Source: CAZHGD01 sp964531735 (GTDB taxonomy: Bacteria; Armatimonadota; UBA10988). Taken from it: a stretch of DNA of 57,391 bases. The translations under genes were made by a program, and so were the position numbers. The stretch is taken from positions 1 to 57,391 of the forward strand of contig CAZHGD010000027.1 of the NCBI GenBank assembly GCA_964531735.1, in the 5' to 3' direction. Below the pieces are notes generated by a model, which did no database searches, was not told the origin of the DNA, and saw only the letters and a list, made by a program, of their open reading frames with translations. Shown here in pieces: positions 1 to 8,779 of the stretch (positions within the stretch are counted from its first letter, which is position 1; each line of letters begins with the position of its first letter).

Positions 1-2
1 GT

Positions 3-2783
3 GCGAACCGGTTGCGGCTTCGGCGGGCGGCCCGGTACCGCGTGAGCGCCGGACTCGAGGCCTGGCTCGACTGCGACGAGCCGACCACCCTGGGCACGCT
101 AAACGACGCGTTCGGCGAGAAGATCCTGGCCGCGGCCTGCCTGGCCGGGACGGGTCGCGGCAGTGACCGGGCGTTCGGCTGGCGCGTCGCCAGCGAGGCC
201 GGTCGCTTTGGCGTGGCGGTGGTGCCGGGGCCGCTGGGGTTGCTCGACGCCCAGGTGGCCTTCGCCGGGGCCGGTGGCACGGTGGTGTTCTCCGGATTCG
301 TCTGCCAGGTGGCCGGGCTCGATCTGGCCGAGGCGCTCGCCGGCGAACAGCCGGTGGAGGTGGCCTGGCGTGACGGCCAAGGCGTGGTGCGGCACCGCTT
401 TGCCCATGAGGGCCGGCCGGCGGTGGCCCAGGCGGTGGTGCGAGCGGCCGTCGGCGGTCTACAGGTGAGTTGGACCATGCCGGGGGTCACGCGCGACCGC
501 CGCGGGCAGCCGCGCTACACGCAACTGGCGCTGGGCAGTGCGTCGGTGGAGACGAAGCGCGCCTACTTCGGGCACGGCCACGTGGTGGTGGGCGCCAAGC
601 GGTTCAGCCAGGGCTACGGCGGGTTCAGCGACTCCACGCGGTTCGTGGGTGTGGACTACGCCAACGGCGTGTCGCTGGTGACGGCGACCGACCCGTTCCC
701 CGACCGCTTCGACCACGATCAGGCGCGGTGGTTCACCTCGTTGATTGCGCACCACGATGCCACCTTCACGTTCGTGCCGAGCGAGCAGGGCGCGTTCGCT
801 GCGGCCCGTGTCTGGCGGCAGATCGCCAACCTGCCGGCGTCGCCGGGTGTGGCGGCAATCCGCGGCAAGATGTGCCTGGACCAGTGGGGCGGCGACTATG
901 CCCGCGCCGCGGCCGACCTGCGTCTGGCGACGGCCTATGGACTCGACGAGGCCGTGTTCGTGAAGCACGTGTGGCAGCGCTGGGGCTATGACTACCGCCT
1001 GCCGGACATCTGGCCGCCGGCGGGCGATCAGGCGGCGTACGACGACATGTCGGCCGCCGCCCGGCTGAACGGCCGGCTGTACGCGCCGCACGACAACTAC
1101 ATCGACTTCTATCCCGACGCCACCGGCTACTCCTACGACCACATGGTCTTCACCGAGGACGGTCAGCCGCACCGTGCCTGGTACAACAAGGGGCGCGACG
1201 CGCTGAGCTACCGCTGGCTGCCGACGGCCTACTGGCCGTTCTTCGAGCAGAACCTGAAGCTGCTGGCGTCGGGCAAGGTGCGGCCGACGTCGCTGTTCAT
1301 CGACGTGTTCAGCGCGATGGCGCCGTTCGACGGGTACAACCGCGCCGGCGAGTTCTTCGCCAAGACCGTGACGCAGGAGTGGTGGGGGAAGACCTTCGAC
1401 CGCGTACGCGAGACGTTCGGGCCGACCATCTCCGAGGCCGGGCACGACGCGCTGATCGGGCACCTGGACGCGGCCCAGGCCGACCATGTGCCGCTGCGCG
1501 GCGCGGAGGGCGTGGTGGCCACCGACCGCGTGCCGTGGTTCGACATGGGCCACCACGGCAAGTTCGTGCTGTTCGCCGGCGGGCTCGGCTCGCGCTATGC
1601 CGGCACGTTCACCGGCGGCCTCTCGGCTGAGCAGTTGCGTCTGCACAGCTACGGCAGTGACGACTACCTCAGTTGCACGGTGCTCGGTGGACGCACGCCG
1701 ATGTGTGATGGTCCGTTCAACCGGCGCGCCGTGATGACCTACTGGCTGCTGCAGCCGCTGTGCGCCGAGTTGGAGCGGCAGGAACTGCTGCGCCACCAGT
1801 TCGACGGCGACACCGTCACACGGCAGCGCGTGACCTTCGCCAACGGCGCCGTGGTGGCCAACCGGGGCGAAGGCGACTGGACCGTGGACGGCCAGGCGCT
1901 GCCGCAGTACGGCTTCGTGGCGCGCGCCGGTGACCACCAAGTGGCGGTGACGCGGCGGCAAGGGGTGATCAGCGCGCTGGCGACCTCGCCGGGCCGGCTA
2001 TTCGCCGACGCGCGGGTGCGCGATGAGTACCGGGGCAGCCCGGTCGATATCGCCGCCGAGACGAAGAGCTTCGAGGACCTCGGCCAGCGCCGGTTCCGCC
2101 TGCGCATGGTCTGGGACGTGAAGGTCCCGGTCGAGGCCACGGTGCGACCGTTCGTCCACCTCTGCGGGCCGGCCGACCTGCTGCCGGGCTGGCAGCCGAA
2201 CGCCGATATCCTGTTCGGCGCCGGCTGCTCGCTGACGCCGGCGCAACTGACCCGCGCCGGCCGGTACGACGTGACCGTGGAGGGCACGCTGCCCGAGCGG
2301 CTGCGGCCGGGGCGCCTGTTCGTGCGCTACGGTCTCTACGATCCGGCCAAGGGCGGCGGGCGCCTGCCGCTGCAGGCGCCGCCAGCGGACGACACGCGTT
2401 ACGACGGCGGCGTCATCACCGTCACCGGCGCGGGCGCCGGCGCCACCATGACTTGGCTGGCCAAGGGCATCGAAGAAGACGCGGGCAGCCGCGACAATCT
2501 GGCGCGGCAGGTGGTGGACTTCGGCCCGGTGGCGACCAACGTGGCCTTCCGGCTGGCCCATCGCGGCAACACCTGGACGCTGACGCTGCTGCCCGGCTGC
2601 CGGCCGGGCCAAGTGGCCCTGCGCCTCGGCCAACTCGGCGCCCAAGGCCGGACGGTAGCCGCCATTGAGGAACTGGCCGTTGACGGCACGGTTCGCGGCG
2701 CGGTCACGCCGAGCCAGCAGGGCGACGAGGTCAGCTTCCGCACCGGCGACAACGTGTTCGCCTACCGGCTGACGCTACGGTAA
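3..2783 (+). CDS. GH129/GH101-related glycoside hydrolase, 5' partial
   Basis: The reading frame is open to the left window edge, so the first usable codon (TTG at 12) is probably internal and the N-terminus is missing. At least 923 residues are present. The central part has the (beta/alpha)8 pattern of the Glyco_hydro_129 family, which is related to endo-alpha-N-acetylgalactosaminidases of GH101. Counting from the TTG, Asp431 in the FIDVFSAM strand and Glu475 in TISEAGHD sit where the family has its nucleophile and acid/base. An N-terminal beta-sandwich (about 1-280) and C-terminal beta-rich region (about 600-923) flank the barrel. The substrate is likely an alpha-linked glycan, but I cannot name it. 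It converges on the helicase gene. Family assignment is fairly secure, specificity is not. Confidence 0.75.
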   Translation, partial: ANRLRLRRAARYRVSAGLEAWLDCDEPTTLGTLNDAFGEKILAAACLAGTGRGSDRAFGWRVASEAGRFGVAVVPGPLGLLDAQVAFAGAGGTVVFSGFVCQVAGLDLAEALAGEQPVEVAWRDGQGVVRHRFAHEGRPAVAQAVVRAAVGGLQVSWTMPGVTRDRRGQPRYTQLALGSASVETKRAYFGHGHVVVGAKRFSQGYGGFSDSTRFVGVDYANGVSLVTATDPFPDRFDHDQARWFTSLIAHHDATFTFVPSEQGAFAAARVWRQIANLPASPGVAAIRGKMCLDQWGGDYARAAADLRLATAYGLDEAVFVKHVWQRWGYDYRLPDIWPPAGDQAAYDDMSAAARLNGRLYAPHDNYIDFYPDATGYSYDHMVFTEDGQPHRAWYNKGRDALSYRWLPTAYWPFFEQNLKLLASGKVRPTSLFIDVFSAMAPFDGYNRAGEFFAKTVTQEWWGKTFDRVRETFGPTISEAGHDALIGHLDAAQADHVPLRGAEGVVATDRVPWFDMGHHGKFVLFAGGLGSRYAGTFTGGLSAEQLRLHSYGSDDYLSCTVLGGRTPMCDGPFNRRAVMTYWLLQPLCAELERQELLRHQFDGDTVTRQRVTFANGAVVANRGEGDWTVDGQALPQYGFVARAGDHQVAVTRRQGVISALATSPGRLFADARVRDEYRGSPVDIAAETKSFEDLGQRRFRLRMVWDVKVPVEATVRPFVHLCGPADLLPGWQPNADILFGAGCSLTPAQLTRAGRYDVTVEGTLPERLRPGRLFVRYGLYDPAKGGGRLPLQAPPADDTRYDGGVITVTGAGAGATMTWLAKGIEEDAGSRDNLARQVVDFGPVATNVAFRLAHRGNTWTLTLLPGCRPGQVALRLGQLGAQGRTVAAIEELAVDGTVRGAVTPSQQGDEVSFRTGDNVFAYRLTLR

Positions 2784-2790
2784 GGGCGGG

Positions 2791-4050
2791 TCAGTCTCCG
2801 GCGGCCTGGCGGCGGCCGCCGGAGCGTCCGCGCCGCCGGCGGCGTTGTCCTGAACGAGCCGGCTGCTGCGGGTTGGACTCGCGCAGACGCATACACTGCT
2901 CGTGAGCGGTCTCGTGGTGGTACGGCTGGTCCGCGACGATCGGCAGATCGGTGCCGATCAGCCGCTCGATCTGGCGGAGCTTGCGCAGTTCGTCCGGATC
3001 GCAGAAGGAGACGGCCACGCCGCCGGCGCCGGCGCGCGCGGTGCGCCCGATGCGGTGGATGTAGTCCTCGGCGTCGTGCGGCATGTCGTAGTTGATGACG
3101 TAGGCGATGCGGTCGATGTCCAGGCCACGGGCGGCCACGTCGGTGGCCACCAGCACGCGGGTGCGCCCTTCGCGGAACGATTGCAGCGCGGCGTCGCGCA
3201 GCCACTGCTCCTTGTCCCCGTGGATGCTGTCGGCCCGCAGGCCCTCCTCACGCACCAGTTGGCTGGCCAGGCGGCTGGCGCCGATCTTGGTCCGCGCGAA
3301 GACCAGCACGCGGTCGAGGTTCAGTTCGTGGACCATGTCGGCGAGCAGCGCGCGCTTGTTGGCCTGGTCGACCAGCATGACGCGCTGGTCGACCAACTCG
3401 GCCGGCGTGGACGCCGGCGCGACCATGGCTTCGGCGGGATCGGTGAGGATCTCGCCGGCCAGGCCGCGGATGCGCGCGGTGAGGGTGGCCGAGAACAGCA
3501 TCGCCTGTCGCCGCCGCGGCACGCAGGCGAGGATCTGGCGTACGTCGTCGATGAAGCCCATGTCGAGCATGCGGTCGGCTTCATCCAGCACCAGCACCTC
3601 GACACTCCACAGGCGGACGTGGCCCTGGTTGACCAGGTCGAGCAGGCGGCCGGGCGTGGCGACCAGGATGTCGACGCCGCCGGAGATGGCCGCGACCTGG
3701 CTGCTCTGATGGACGCCGCCGTAGATCACCGCATGGCTCACCGGCAGGTGGCGCGAGTAGGCCCCGATGGCGTCGCTGATCTGGACGGCGAGCTCGCGCG
3801 TCGGGCTGAGGATCAGCGTGCGGCAGGCCCGCGGACCCGGATCCCGTGGCTCGCCGGCCAAGCGCTGCAAGATCGGCAGACCGAAGGCCGCGGTCTTGCC
3901 GGTGCCGGTCTGGGCGCCGCCCAGCAGGTCACGGCCGCTCAGCAGGTGCGGAATGCTCTCAATCTGGATGGGCGTCGGAGTCGTGTAGCCGATTTCGTCG
4001 ATGGCACGCAGGATGGGCTCGCAGAGCCCGAGTTCGGCAAATGGGGTCAC
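2791..4050 (-). CDS. rhlE: DEAD-box ATP-dependent RNA helicase (RhlE-like)
   Basis: This is a 419-residue superfamily 2 RNA helicase that would unwind RNA duplexes in ribosome assembly or mRNA decay. All core motifs are visible in order: a Q-motif (PTPIQ), AQTGTGKT (motif I), PTRELA (Ia), TPGRLLD (Ib), DEAD in VLDEADRMLDMGF (II), SAT (III), ATDVAARGLDI (V) and HRIGRTARAG (VI). The tail after about residue 385 is short, Arg-rich and of RhlE type (RRRRRGRSGG). The start is GTG at 4050 without a strong ribosome binding site. It stands alone, with a 349-base leader region upstream and a convergent glycosidase downstream. The DEAD-box call is certain; RhlE rather than another subclass is by overall similarity. 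Confidence 0.9.
   Translation of the reverse strand: MTPFAELGLCEPILRAIDEIGYTTPTPIQIESIPHLLSGRDLLGGAQTGTGKTAAFGLPILQRLAGEPRDPGPRACRTLILSPTRELAVQISDAIGAYSRHLPVSHAVIYGGVHQSSQVAAISGGVDILVATPGRLLDLVNQGHVRLWSVEVLVLDEADRMLDMGFIDDVRQILACVPRRRQAMLFSATLTARIRGLAGEILTDPAEAMVAPASTPAELVDQRVMLVDQANKRALLADMVHELNLDRVLVFARTKIGASRLASQLVREEGLRADSIHGDKEQWLRDAALQSFREGRTRVLVATDVAARGLDIDRIAYVINYDMPHDAEDYIHRIGRTARAGAGGVAVSFCDPDELRKLRQIERLIGTDLPIVADQPYHHETAHEQCMRLRESNPQQPARSGQRRRRRGRSGGRRQAAGD
2796..2824. terminator. GC-rich stem-loop between convergent genes
   Basis: An 11-bp perfect stem (CTCCGGCGGCC pairing with GGCCGCCGGAG) encloses a 7-base loop just after the glycosidase stop codon. It lies inside the last codons of the convergent helicase gene and has no T-run, so it could be a rho-assisted terminator or simply a coding-sequence palindrome. 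Confidence 0.3.
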
Positions 4051-4399
4051 GGAGTGTCTGGTTCTTTCCGAGAGGGCCGGCCGCCGGCCTGTCGCAGGGC
4101 GAAGGCAATCGCTGTCAACGCGCGGCCTGACTGAGGGCCTGGCCCTCGGCGTGGGGTGACATCCGGCGCGAGGTGAGACTCAAGCAGCCGTGACGACACC
4201 GGAGTGGTTCAGGAGACGGAAGCGCTGCGGACGAGCGCGGGGTCAACGGCATCCAGAACCCAAGTGCTACCGGCCTGAAGCACACCCTTGCGACGCATCG
4301 CCGTCCGCTGCCCAGCACCGTGCTCAATCAGTGTAACACAGCCAGGCCTCACGGCAAGCGCGATGTGTCCAGCGCAGGTAACGCCGACGCGACCAGCGC
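4051..4399. other. 349-base non-coding interval upstream of the helicase
   Basis: No convincing gene is present. A 70-codon minus-strand frame at 4115-4327 has no recognisable protein features and no good ribosome binding site. The interval most likely carries the helicase promoter and a long 5' leader, an arrangement common in cold-regulated RNA helicases; that is inference. No terminator with a T-run is seen for the gene ending at 4400. Confidence 0.5.
4330..4357 (-). promoter_or_regulatory. possible sigma-70 promoter for the helicase
   Basis: On the minus strand TTGCCG (4357-4352) is followed after 16 bases by TACACT (4335-4330). Each hexamer matches the consensus in four of six places. 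It would give a leader of about 270 bases ahead of the GTG at 4050. Confidence 0.3.
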
Positions 4400-5485
4400 C
4401 TACAGCCCGCGGAGCAACTCGCGCAGAGCGGCGGCCATGGCGCGCGGGTAGGCGGCTTCATCGCGCAGGTGCAGGATGAACCGCCCGGTCGGCTGCGTGG
4501 CCGGTTGCCAGGTGGTGCGGCCGTCGTCGGCGCAGGTCACCGTCACGGGCACGAACTCGTACAGCGGGTCGCTGACCTCGCCCGCGGGCAGCAGGCGGCC
4601 GTCGCGGGTGACGGCCAGGCCGGCGGCGGTGAACAGGCTGGCCGTGCTCCACAAGCTGCGCTGGGTGGTGCCGTGCCGCTTCAGGGCGGCGGCGTCCACC
4701 GGGCGACGCAGGTAGCGCTGCCACTTGAAGTCGGTGGAGCGCTCGAGCATCCACAAGAACCAGTTCTGCAGTTCGGGCCGCATGACGTCCAGCACCTCGT
4801 GCTGGGCCAGGCTGAACCAGGCGCCGTAGGGACCGACGCGGCGGGACTCGACCACGTCCCAGCACGGCGCCCAGTAGAGCGGGCAGGGCAGGTCGAAGAT
4901 GGCGCTGTAGGCGGCGGGGTTCAGCTTGACGTTGTACTCGAGTTGGTCCTGGGCGTCGGGGTGCGCGGCGCCGGCGTTCAGGTAGATGCCGGCGCACTTG
5001 CCGCGGAAGAGCTCGGGATTGCGGCGGCCGGCCACCGCCACGTCGGTGGCCGAACCGACCACGGTGATGGCAACGGGTGCCGGTGCGTGCTCCAGCAAGC
5101 CCAGCAGCCAGTTGACGGCGCCGCGGTCGGCCGGCGAGGCGTCGCTCTGCTGGTCGTGCCGGTTGACCATCGGGCGTGAGGTGCCGATCTGGAACGGGAC
5201 GCTGCGGCCGGTCAGCCAGTTGAGCGCGGCCACGCCGATGGCGTCGGGATCGCCGTCGCGGTGTGCCGGCGGCCAGTCGCCAAGGACGCCGACCGGCTCC
5301 ACGCCGCCGCGCTGGGCCAGGGCGTAGACGGTGGCCAGGTCGAAGTGGTCGTCGGGATCGCCGTGCGGGTGGAACAAGTCGGTCTGGTGCACCAACGGCC
5401 GCACCGGGCCCGCGGTGCAGGCGCCGGCGGATAGGGCCAGCGCGGTGGTCAGCATGGCCGTGGTGGGGAACTGCGCGCCTGACAT
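4400..5485 (-). CDS. secreted nucleoside-hydrolase-like protein
   Basis: The protein (about 361 residues) resembles inosine-uridine-preferring nucleoside hydrolases, which cleave the N-glycosidic bond of nucleosides. The family aspartate cluster near the N-terminus appears as DPDDHFD rather than the usual DxDxxxDD, followed by VVGSATDVA and an asparagine-rich strand (GIYLNAG) typical of the fold. The ATG at 5485 is preferred because GGGAGAGAG lies about 5 bases upstream; a TTG eight codons earlier lacks this. Residues 1-25 form a hydrophobic signal sequence ending in AGAC, a weak lipobox, so it may be a lipoprotein. An extracytoplasmic location and the altered aspartate motif suggest it may act on another glycoside. 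It is transcribed alone. Confidence 0.7.
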   Translation of the reverse strand: MSGAQFPTTAMLTTALALSAGACTAGPVRPLVHQTDLFHPHGDPDDHFDLATVYALAQRGGVEPVGVLGDWPPAHRDGDPDAIGVAALNWLTGRSVPFQIGTSRPMVNRHDQQSDASPADRGAVNWLLGLLEHAPAPVAITVVGSATDVAVAGRRNPELFRGKCAGIYLNAGAAHPDAQDQLEYNVKLNPAAYSAIFDLPCPLYWAPCWDVVESRRVGPYGAWFSLAQHEVLDVMRPELQNWFLWMLERSTDFKWQRYLRRPVDAAALKRHGTTQRSLWSTASLFTAAGLAVTRDGRLLPAGEVSDPLYEFVPVTVTCADDGRTTWQPATQPTGRFILHLRDEAAYPRAMAAALRELLRGL

Positions 5486-5555
5486 CGACTCTCTCCCGCG
5501 CCGTGGCAATGCGCCGCGGTCGGGCGGTCTCCTGCCTGAGGTCGCCGCGGGGCGG

Positions 5556-6707
5556 TCAGTGGTACTCGATCACCACGGACTTCCCGGCGGCGGTCAGGAG
5601 CCGCTCCAACTCCTCGATCAGGTAGCGGCGCAACGATACGGAGATGGGCAGCAACGGGTTCTGCAGGCTGGGATGGACCTTCAGACCGACGATGAAATGT
5701 ACATGGTCGGCGGCCAGCAGAGCACGCGCCAGGCAGGTCGCGCCAGACCGTTCGGACGGCAGATGGTCGGGCTCGTCGGCCGCATCGCGGATCAGCTCGA
5801 TGGTTCTGGCGAGCGTCAGCACGCCTTCGGTGACGAACTCGAGGCCCTCCATGGAACCCATCGGCGGCACGTCCGGCCGCGCGGTGCCGAAGTCGACGGC
5901 CGACTGCCAGCCGGTCTCGCGAGCGACGATGTTGGCGGTGGTGCCACCACAGACCACTTTGTGGCCGGGCGTGGTCAGGAACCGGTGCGTCACGGCCGCG
6001 TCCTGGTCGGGATCGACCGGCGGTCCAGTGAAGACGATCAGGCGCCGGATGTCGCGGACCTCCACGCCCAGCACGGTGGCGTCGTCGCCGGGGCGGCCGC
6101 CATAGAGATCGCGCACCTGTCTGGACAGCGCTCGCACGGTCGCCTCAACCGATCCGCTCGACTGCCGGAGTTGCGCCGCCACGAACTCGGACACGTGGTC
6201 CCAGCCCCAGCCGAAGTTGTAGGTGCGCCCGAGCCCCGCAAAGAGCACGCCGTCGCTCAGCAGGTAGATGCTGTCGCCTTGCTCCAGGTCGAGGTCGGCC
6301 ACTCGCACGGTGCGACCGTCGAGGTCATGGCTGTCATAGTGCGGACGAGCCACTTGGCCACCGCTGATCACCACCGGGTCGGGTGTGTCGTAGCACCACA
6401 ACTGGGTGCGTCCCTGTCGGCCGACCTTGGCCACACAGAACGCGGCATAGGCGATGCCGCGCTCGCGGCAGACCGGCAGCGACCGCGTGACGGTCTCGAA
6501 AATGACCTCCAGCGGCAGGTTCGCCGCGCCCATGCCATGGAGGATCTCGACTGTCAGGCGGGACAGGATGTTGGCTTTGACACCGCTGCCCAGGCCGTCC
6601 GAGAGTACGGCCAGCACCGAGTCGTCCACCGCCGTGTACTTCACGGTGTCGCCGCAGACGTCCTCGCCGTCCTTGATCAGCGAGGCCTGGTAGACGTAGC
6701 TGCGCAT
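5556..6707 (-). CDS. SpoIIE/PP2C-family serine phosphatase
   Basis: This 383-residue protein has an N-terminal PP2C/SpoIIE phosphatase domain (about 10-235) with metal-binding aspartates in VLSDGLGSG, LLSDGV and PGDDATVL. The C-terminal 140 residues (from about 240) contain Gly-rich segments such as GGTTANIVARE that I recall in phosphatases encoded beside [FeFe]-hydrogenases. It is the last gene of a tight operon: only 3 bases separate it from the PAS gene, which in turn overlaps the [2Fe-2S] protein gene. The set looks like a redox-sensing signalling module whose target is phosphorylated on serine or threonine. No hydrogenase genes lie in this window, so the partner is unknown. Confidence 0.8.
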   Translation of the reverse strand: MRSYVYQASLIKDGEDVCGDTVKYTAVDDSVLAVLSDGLGSGVKANILSRLTVEILHGMGAANLPLEVIFETVTRSLPVCRERGIAYAAFCVAKVGRQGRTQLWCYDTPDPVVISGGQVARPHYDSHDLDGRTVRVADLDLEQGDSIYLLSDGVLFAGLGRTYNFGWGWDHVSEFVAAQLRQSSGSVEATVRALSRQVRDLYGGRPGDDATVLGVEVRDIRRLIVFTGPPVDPDQDAAVTHRFLTTPGHKVVCGGTTANIVARETGWQSAVDFGTARPDVPPMGSMEGLEFVTEGVLTLARTIELIRDAADEPDHLPSERSGATCLARALLAADHVHFIVGLKVHPSLQNPLLPISVSLRRYLIEELERLLTAAGKSVVIEYH

Positions 6708-6710
6708 GGG

Positions 6711-7217
6711 TCAGGTCTCGGTCACGGTGCGCAGCAGCTCGTACAGCGACACGCGCGTCTGGGCCATGCTCTCACCCAGCAGCCCGGCCACTTCCTGAAC
6801 CACCGTCATCTGCTTGGCGACCACCTCGCTGACGCGCTGGGCAGCCTGCTCGCGGATGTGTTCGAGTTCCTCGGCCTGCTTCATCAGCGTGGTGACGTCG
6901 TGATAGATGACCGCCACCAGGTTGCGCTCGGGCAGCGCGAAGCCGACCTCGCGCACGACGAGGCCGTAGTTGGCGATGCGGCGCGTGCGTCCCGGGATCG
7001 GCCGCCGTTCGGCCAGGGCTTCGCGTAGCGGCGACACGTCGCCGATGATGCGCTCAGCAGGCAGGCCGACGGCGGTGTCGGGGTTGAGTGAGAACATCCG
7101 GCAGAAGGCCGGGTTGACCACCAGGATGCGCATCTCGCCATCGACCACCAGCAGTGCGTTGGGATCGTAGTCCCACAGCTCGCGCCACAGGTTGTCGTCG
7201 GCCGGCAGGCTGCTCAT
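6711..7217 (-). CDS. PAS-domain sensor protein with coiled coil
   Basis: The 168-residue protein has one PAS domain (about 15-115; WDYDPNALLVVDGEMRILVVN opens the fold) followed by a helical coiled coil (about 120-165). No kinase, cyclase or HTH domain follows, so it must signal through a partner, presumably the adjacent phosphatase. The ATG at 7217 overlaps the stop codon of the upstream ferredoxin-like gene as ATGA, indicating translational coupling; a longer in-frame extension would run inside that gene and is rejected. The ligand is unknown. Confidence 0.8.
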   Translation of the reverse strand: MSSLPADDNLWRELWDYDPNALLVVDGEMRILVVNPAFCRMFSLNPDTAVGLPAERIIGDVSPLREALAERRPIPGRTRRIANYGLVVREVGFALPERNLVAVIYHDVTTLMKQAEELEHIREQAAQRVSEVVAKQMTVVQEVAGLLGESMAQTRVSLYELLRTVTET

Positions 7218-7513
7218 CGGTGCCTCCAGTACGTCTGTAGCTCGCGCTCGAACACCGCGGCGGCGTTGGCGGCGGTGACACCGGAGACCGCGCGACCGCC
7301 AAACTCGACGGTCACGGCCTGGTCGCACGGCCCCAGGCAGAACGAGCCCTTAAGCTCGACTCGTCCGGCCAGCCCGGCGGCGGCCAGACACTCCGAGAAC
7401 ACGCGCACCACCTCCGCGGAGCCCTTCAGGTGGCAGGCGCTGCCGACGCACACGACGATGCGCGGCAACTGCGGTGTCGGGCTGGTGGTGGGCGCCTCAG
7501 GAGTCGGTTGCAT
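7214..7513 (-). CDS. thioredoxin-like [2Fe-2S] protein (NuoE C-terminal type)
   Basis: A 99-residue protein with four cysteines, Cys22, Cys27, Cys59 and Cys63, in the C-x4-C ... C-x3-C layout that binds a [2Fe-2S] cluster in NuoE/HydC-type thioredoxin-like ferredoxins (CVGSACHLKG and FCLGPC). It is the first gene of the three-gene unit with the PAS and phosphatase genes. In anaerobes such proteins transfer electrons to hydrogenases or report redox state; here there is no enzyme partner nearby, so a sensing role is inferred. The first 16 residues are a Pro/Thr-rich leader unlikely to fold. Confidence 0.85.
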   Translation of the reverse strand: MQPTPEAPTTSPTPQLPRIVVCVGSACHLKGSAEVVRVFSECLAAAGLAGRVELKGSFCLGPCDQAVTVEFGGRAVSGVTAANAAAVFERELQTYWRHR

Positions 7514-7666
7514 GGTCGCACTCCGGTCGTCAGCAGGTCGCTACTCGATCAACCTGTGTGGGCTCACCGATCGCTCCCGCGGCCGAGGGGTGATCAGGAG
7601 GCCAGCGGCGGCCGGTGGCGAAGCAGGCGCCGAGTGAGCCCGGGCACCGGCCCGGAGAGGATCATC

Positions 7667-8734
7667 ATGCTGGTCTACATCGGTACCTATTCACAGCGCG
7701 GCAGTCAGGGCATCTACGTCTACGACTTCGATCCCGTCGCCGGCACGTTGACCTTCACCGGGCAGACGGCCAAGCTGACCAATCCGACGTTTCTGGCGTT
7801 CCATCCGGGCGGGCACGTGCTCTATGCCGCGGGCGAAGTCGGTGACTTCGGCGGCAAGAAGGCCGGTTGCCTGGCCGCCTTCGCGGTCGACGCCGGCACC
7901 GGCGGGCTGCGTCCGCTCAACCAGGTATCGAGCGGCGGTTCGGGACCGTGCCATATCGCCATCGACGCGGGTGGTCACTGCGTGGTGGCCGCCAACTACG
8001 GTGGCGGCAGTGTCTGCCTGGCGCCGGTGAACGCGGATGGCAGCCTGCTGCCGGTCAGCGACTTCCACCAGCACAGCGGGCACGGCGGCGATCCCAAACG
8101 TCAGACGGCGCCGCACGCGCACCAGACCACCGTGGCGCCGGGCGACCTGTGGGTGCTGGCCAACGACCTCGGCCTCGACCAGGTCAAGGTCTACGGCCTC
8201 GACCAGGACGCCGGCAAGCTCGTGCCCCACAGTGTGGGCCAACTGCACCCCGGCGCCGGCCCGCGCCACCTCGACTACCACCCCGGCGGGCGCTGGGTCT
8301 ACGTCATCAACGAGCTCGACTCCACGCTGACGGCGTTCACCTGGGACGCCGAGGCAGGGCACCTGAGCCACTTGGCGACCTATCCGACCTTGCCGGCCGG
8401 CTGGACCGGCACCAACTACCCGGCCGACCTCCACATCTCGGCTGACGGGCGGTTCGTCTACGGCACCAACCGCGGCCACGAGAGCCTGGTCGCCTTCGCG
8501 ATCGACCAGGTGACCGGCGAGTTGAGCCTGGTCCAGCATGTGTCCACGTTCGGCAAGCACCCGCGCAACTTCGCCATCGTGCCCGGCGGCAAGTGGGTCA
8601 TCTGCTCCAACCAGAACACCGACAACCTGGTGGTCTACAGCCGCAACGAGGAAACCGGGGTGCTGACTCCGACCGGCCATCAGGTCACCGTGCCGGCGCC
8701 GGTGTGCGTGTTGTTCAGCCCGCACGCCAAGTAG
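7667..8734 (+). CDS. lactonase family protein (6-phosphogluconolactonase/YbhE type)
   Basis: This is a 355-residue seven-bladed beta-propeller of the Pgl/YbhE lactonase family, which hydrolyses 6-phosphogluconolactone or related sugar lactones. Repeated blade motifs such as GPCHIAID, GPRHLDYHP and HPRNFAIVPGG carry the conserved His/Arg/Asn of the family. The ATG at 7667 follows GGAGAGG with a 6-base gap and directly gives the typical MLVYIGTY start; the longer open frame upstream is not used. There is no signal peptide. The gene is monocistronic and converges on the DUF2239 gene. Whether it serves the pentose-phosphate pathway or another lactone cannot be told from sequence. Confidence 0.85.
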   Translation: MLVYIGTYSQRGSQGIYVYDFDPVAGTLTFTGQTAKLTNPTFLAFHPGGHVLYAAGEVGDFGGKKAGCLAAFAVDAGTGGLRPLNQVSSGGSGPCHIAIDAGGHCVVAANYGGGSVCLAPVNADGSLLPVSDFHQHSGHGGDPKRQTAPHAHQTTVAPGDLWVLANDLGLDQVKVYGLDQDAGKLVPHSVGQLHPGAGPRHLDYHPGGRWVYVINELDSTLTAFTWDAEAGHLSHLATYPTLPAGWTGTNYPADLHISADGRFVYGTNRGHESLVAFAIDQVTGELSLVQHVSTFGKHPRNFAIVPGGKWVICSNQNTDNLVVYSRNEETGVLTPTGHQVTVPAPVCVLFSPHAK

Positions 8735-8746
8735 GGCCGTGGTCCG

Positions 8747-8779
8747 GCGTCAGCCGGGGCAGGTGTCCTCGGCTGACGC
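8747..8779. terminator. stem-loop between convergent lactonase and DUF2239 genes
   Basis: A perfect 10-bp stem, GCGTCAGCCG with CGGCTGACGC, encloses a 13-base loop that contains the stop region of the DUF2239 gene. It is well placed as a bidirectional terminator but has no T-run on either side. Confidence 0.4.

Noticed and set aside
459..1961. 500-codon open frame on the minus strand
   Set aside because: It is antisense to the glycosidase and its translation is Arg/His/Val-rich low-complexity text, as expected for a shadow of a GC-rich gene.
4115..4327. 70-codon minus-strand frame in the helicase leader
   Set aside because: No ribosome binding site, no recognisable composition; likely chance in GC-rich DNA.
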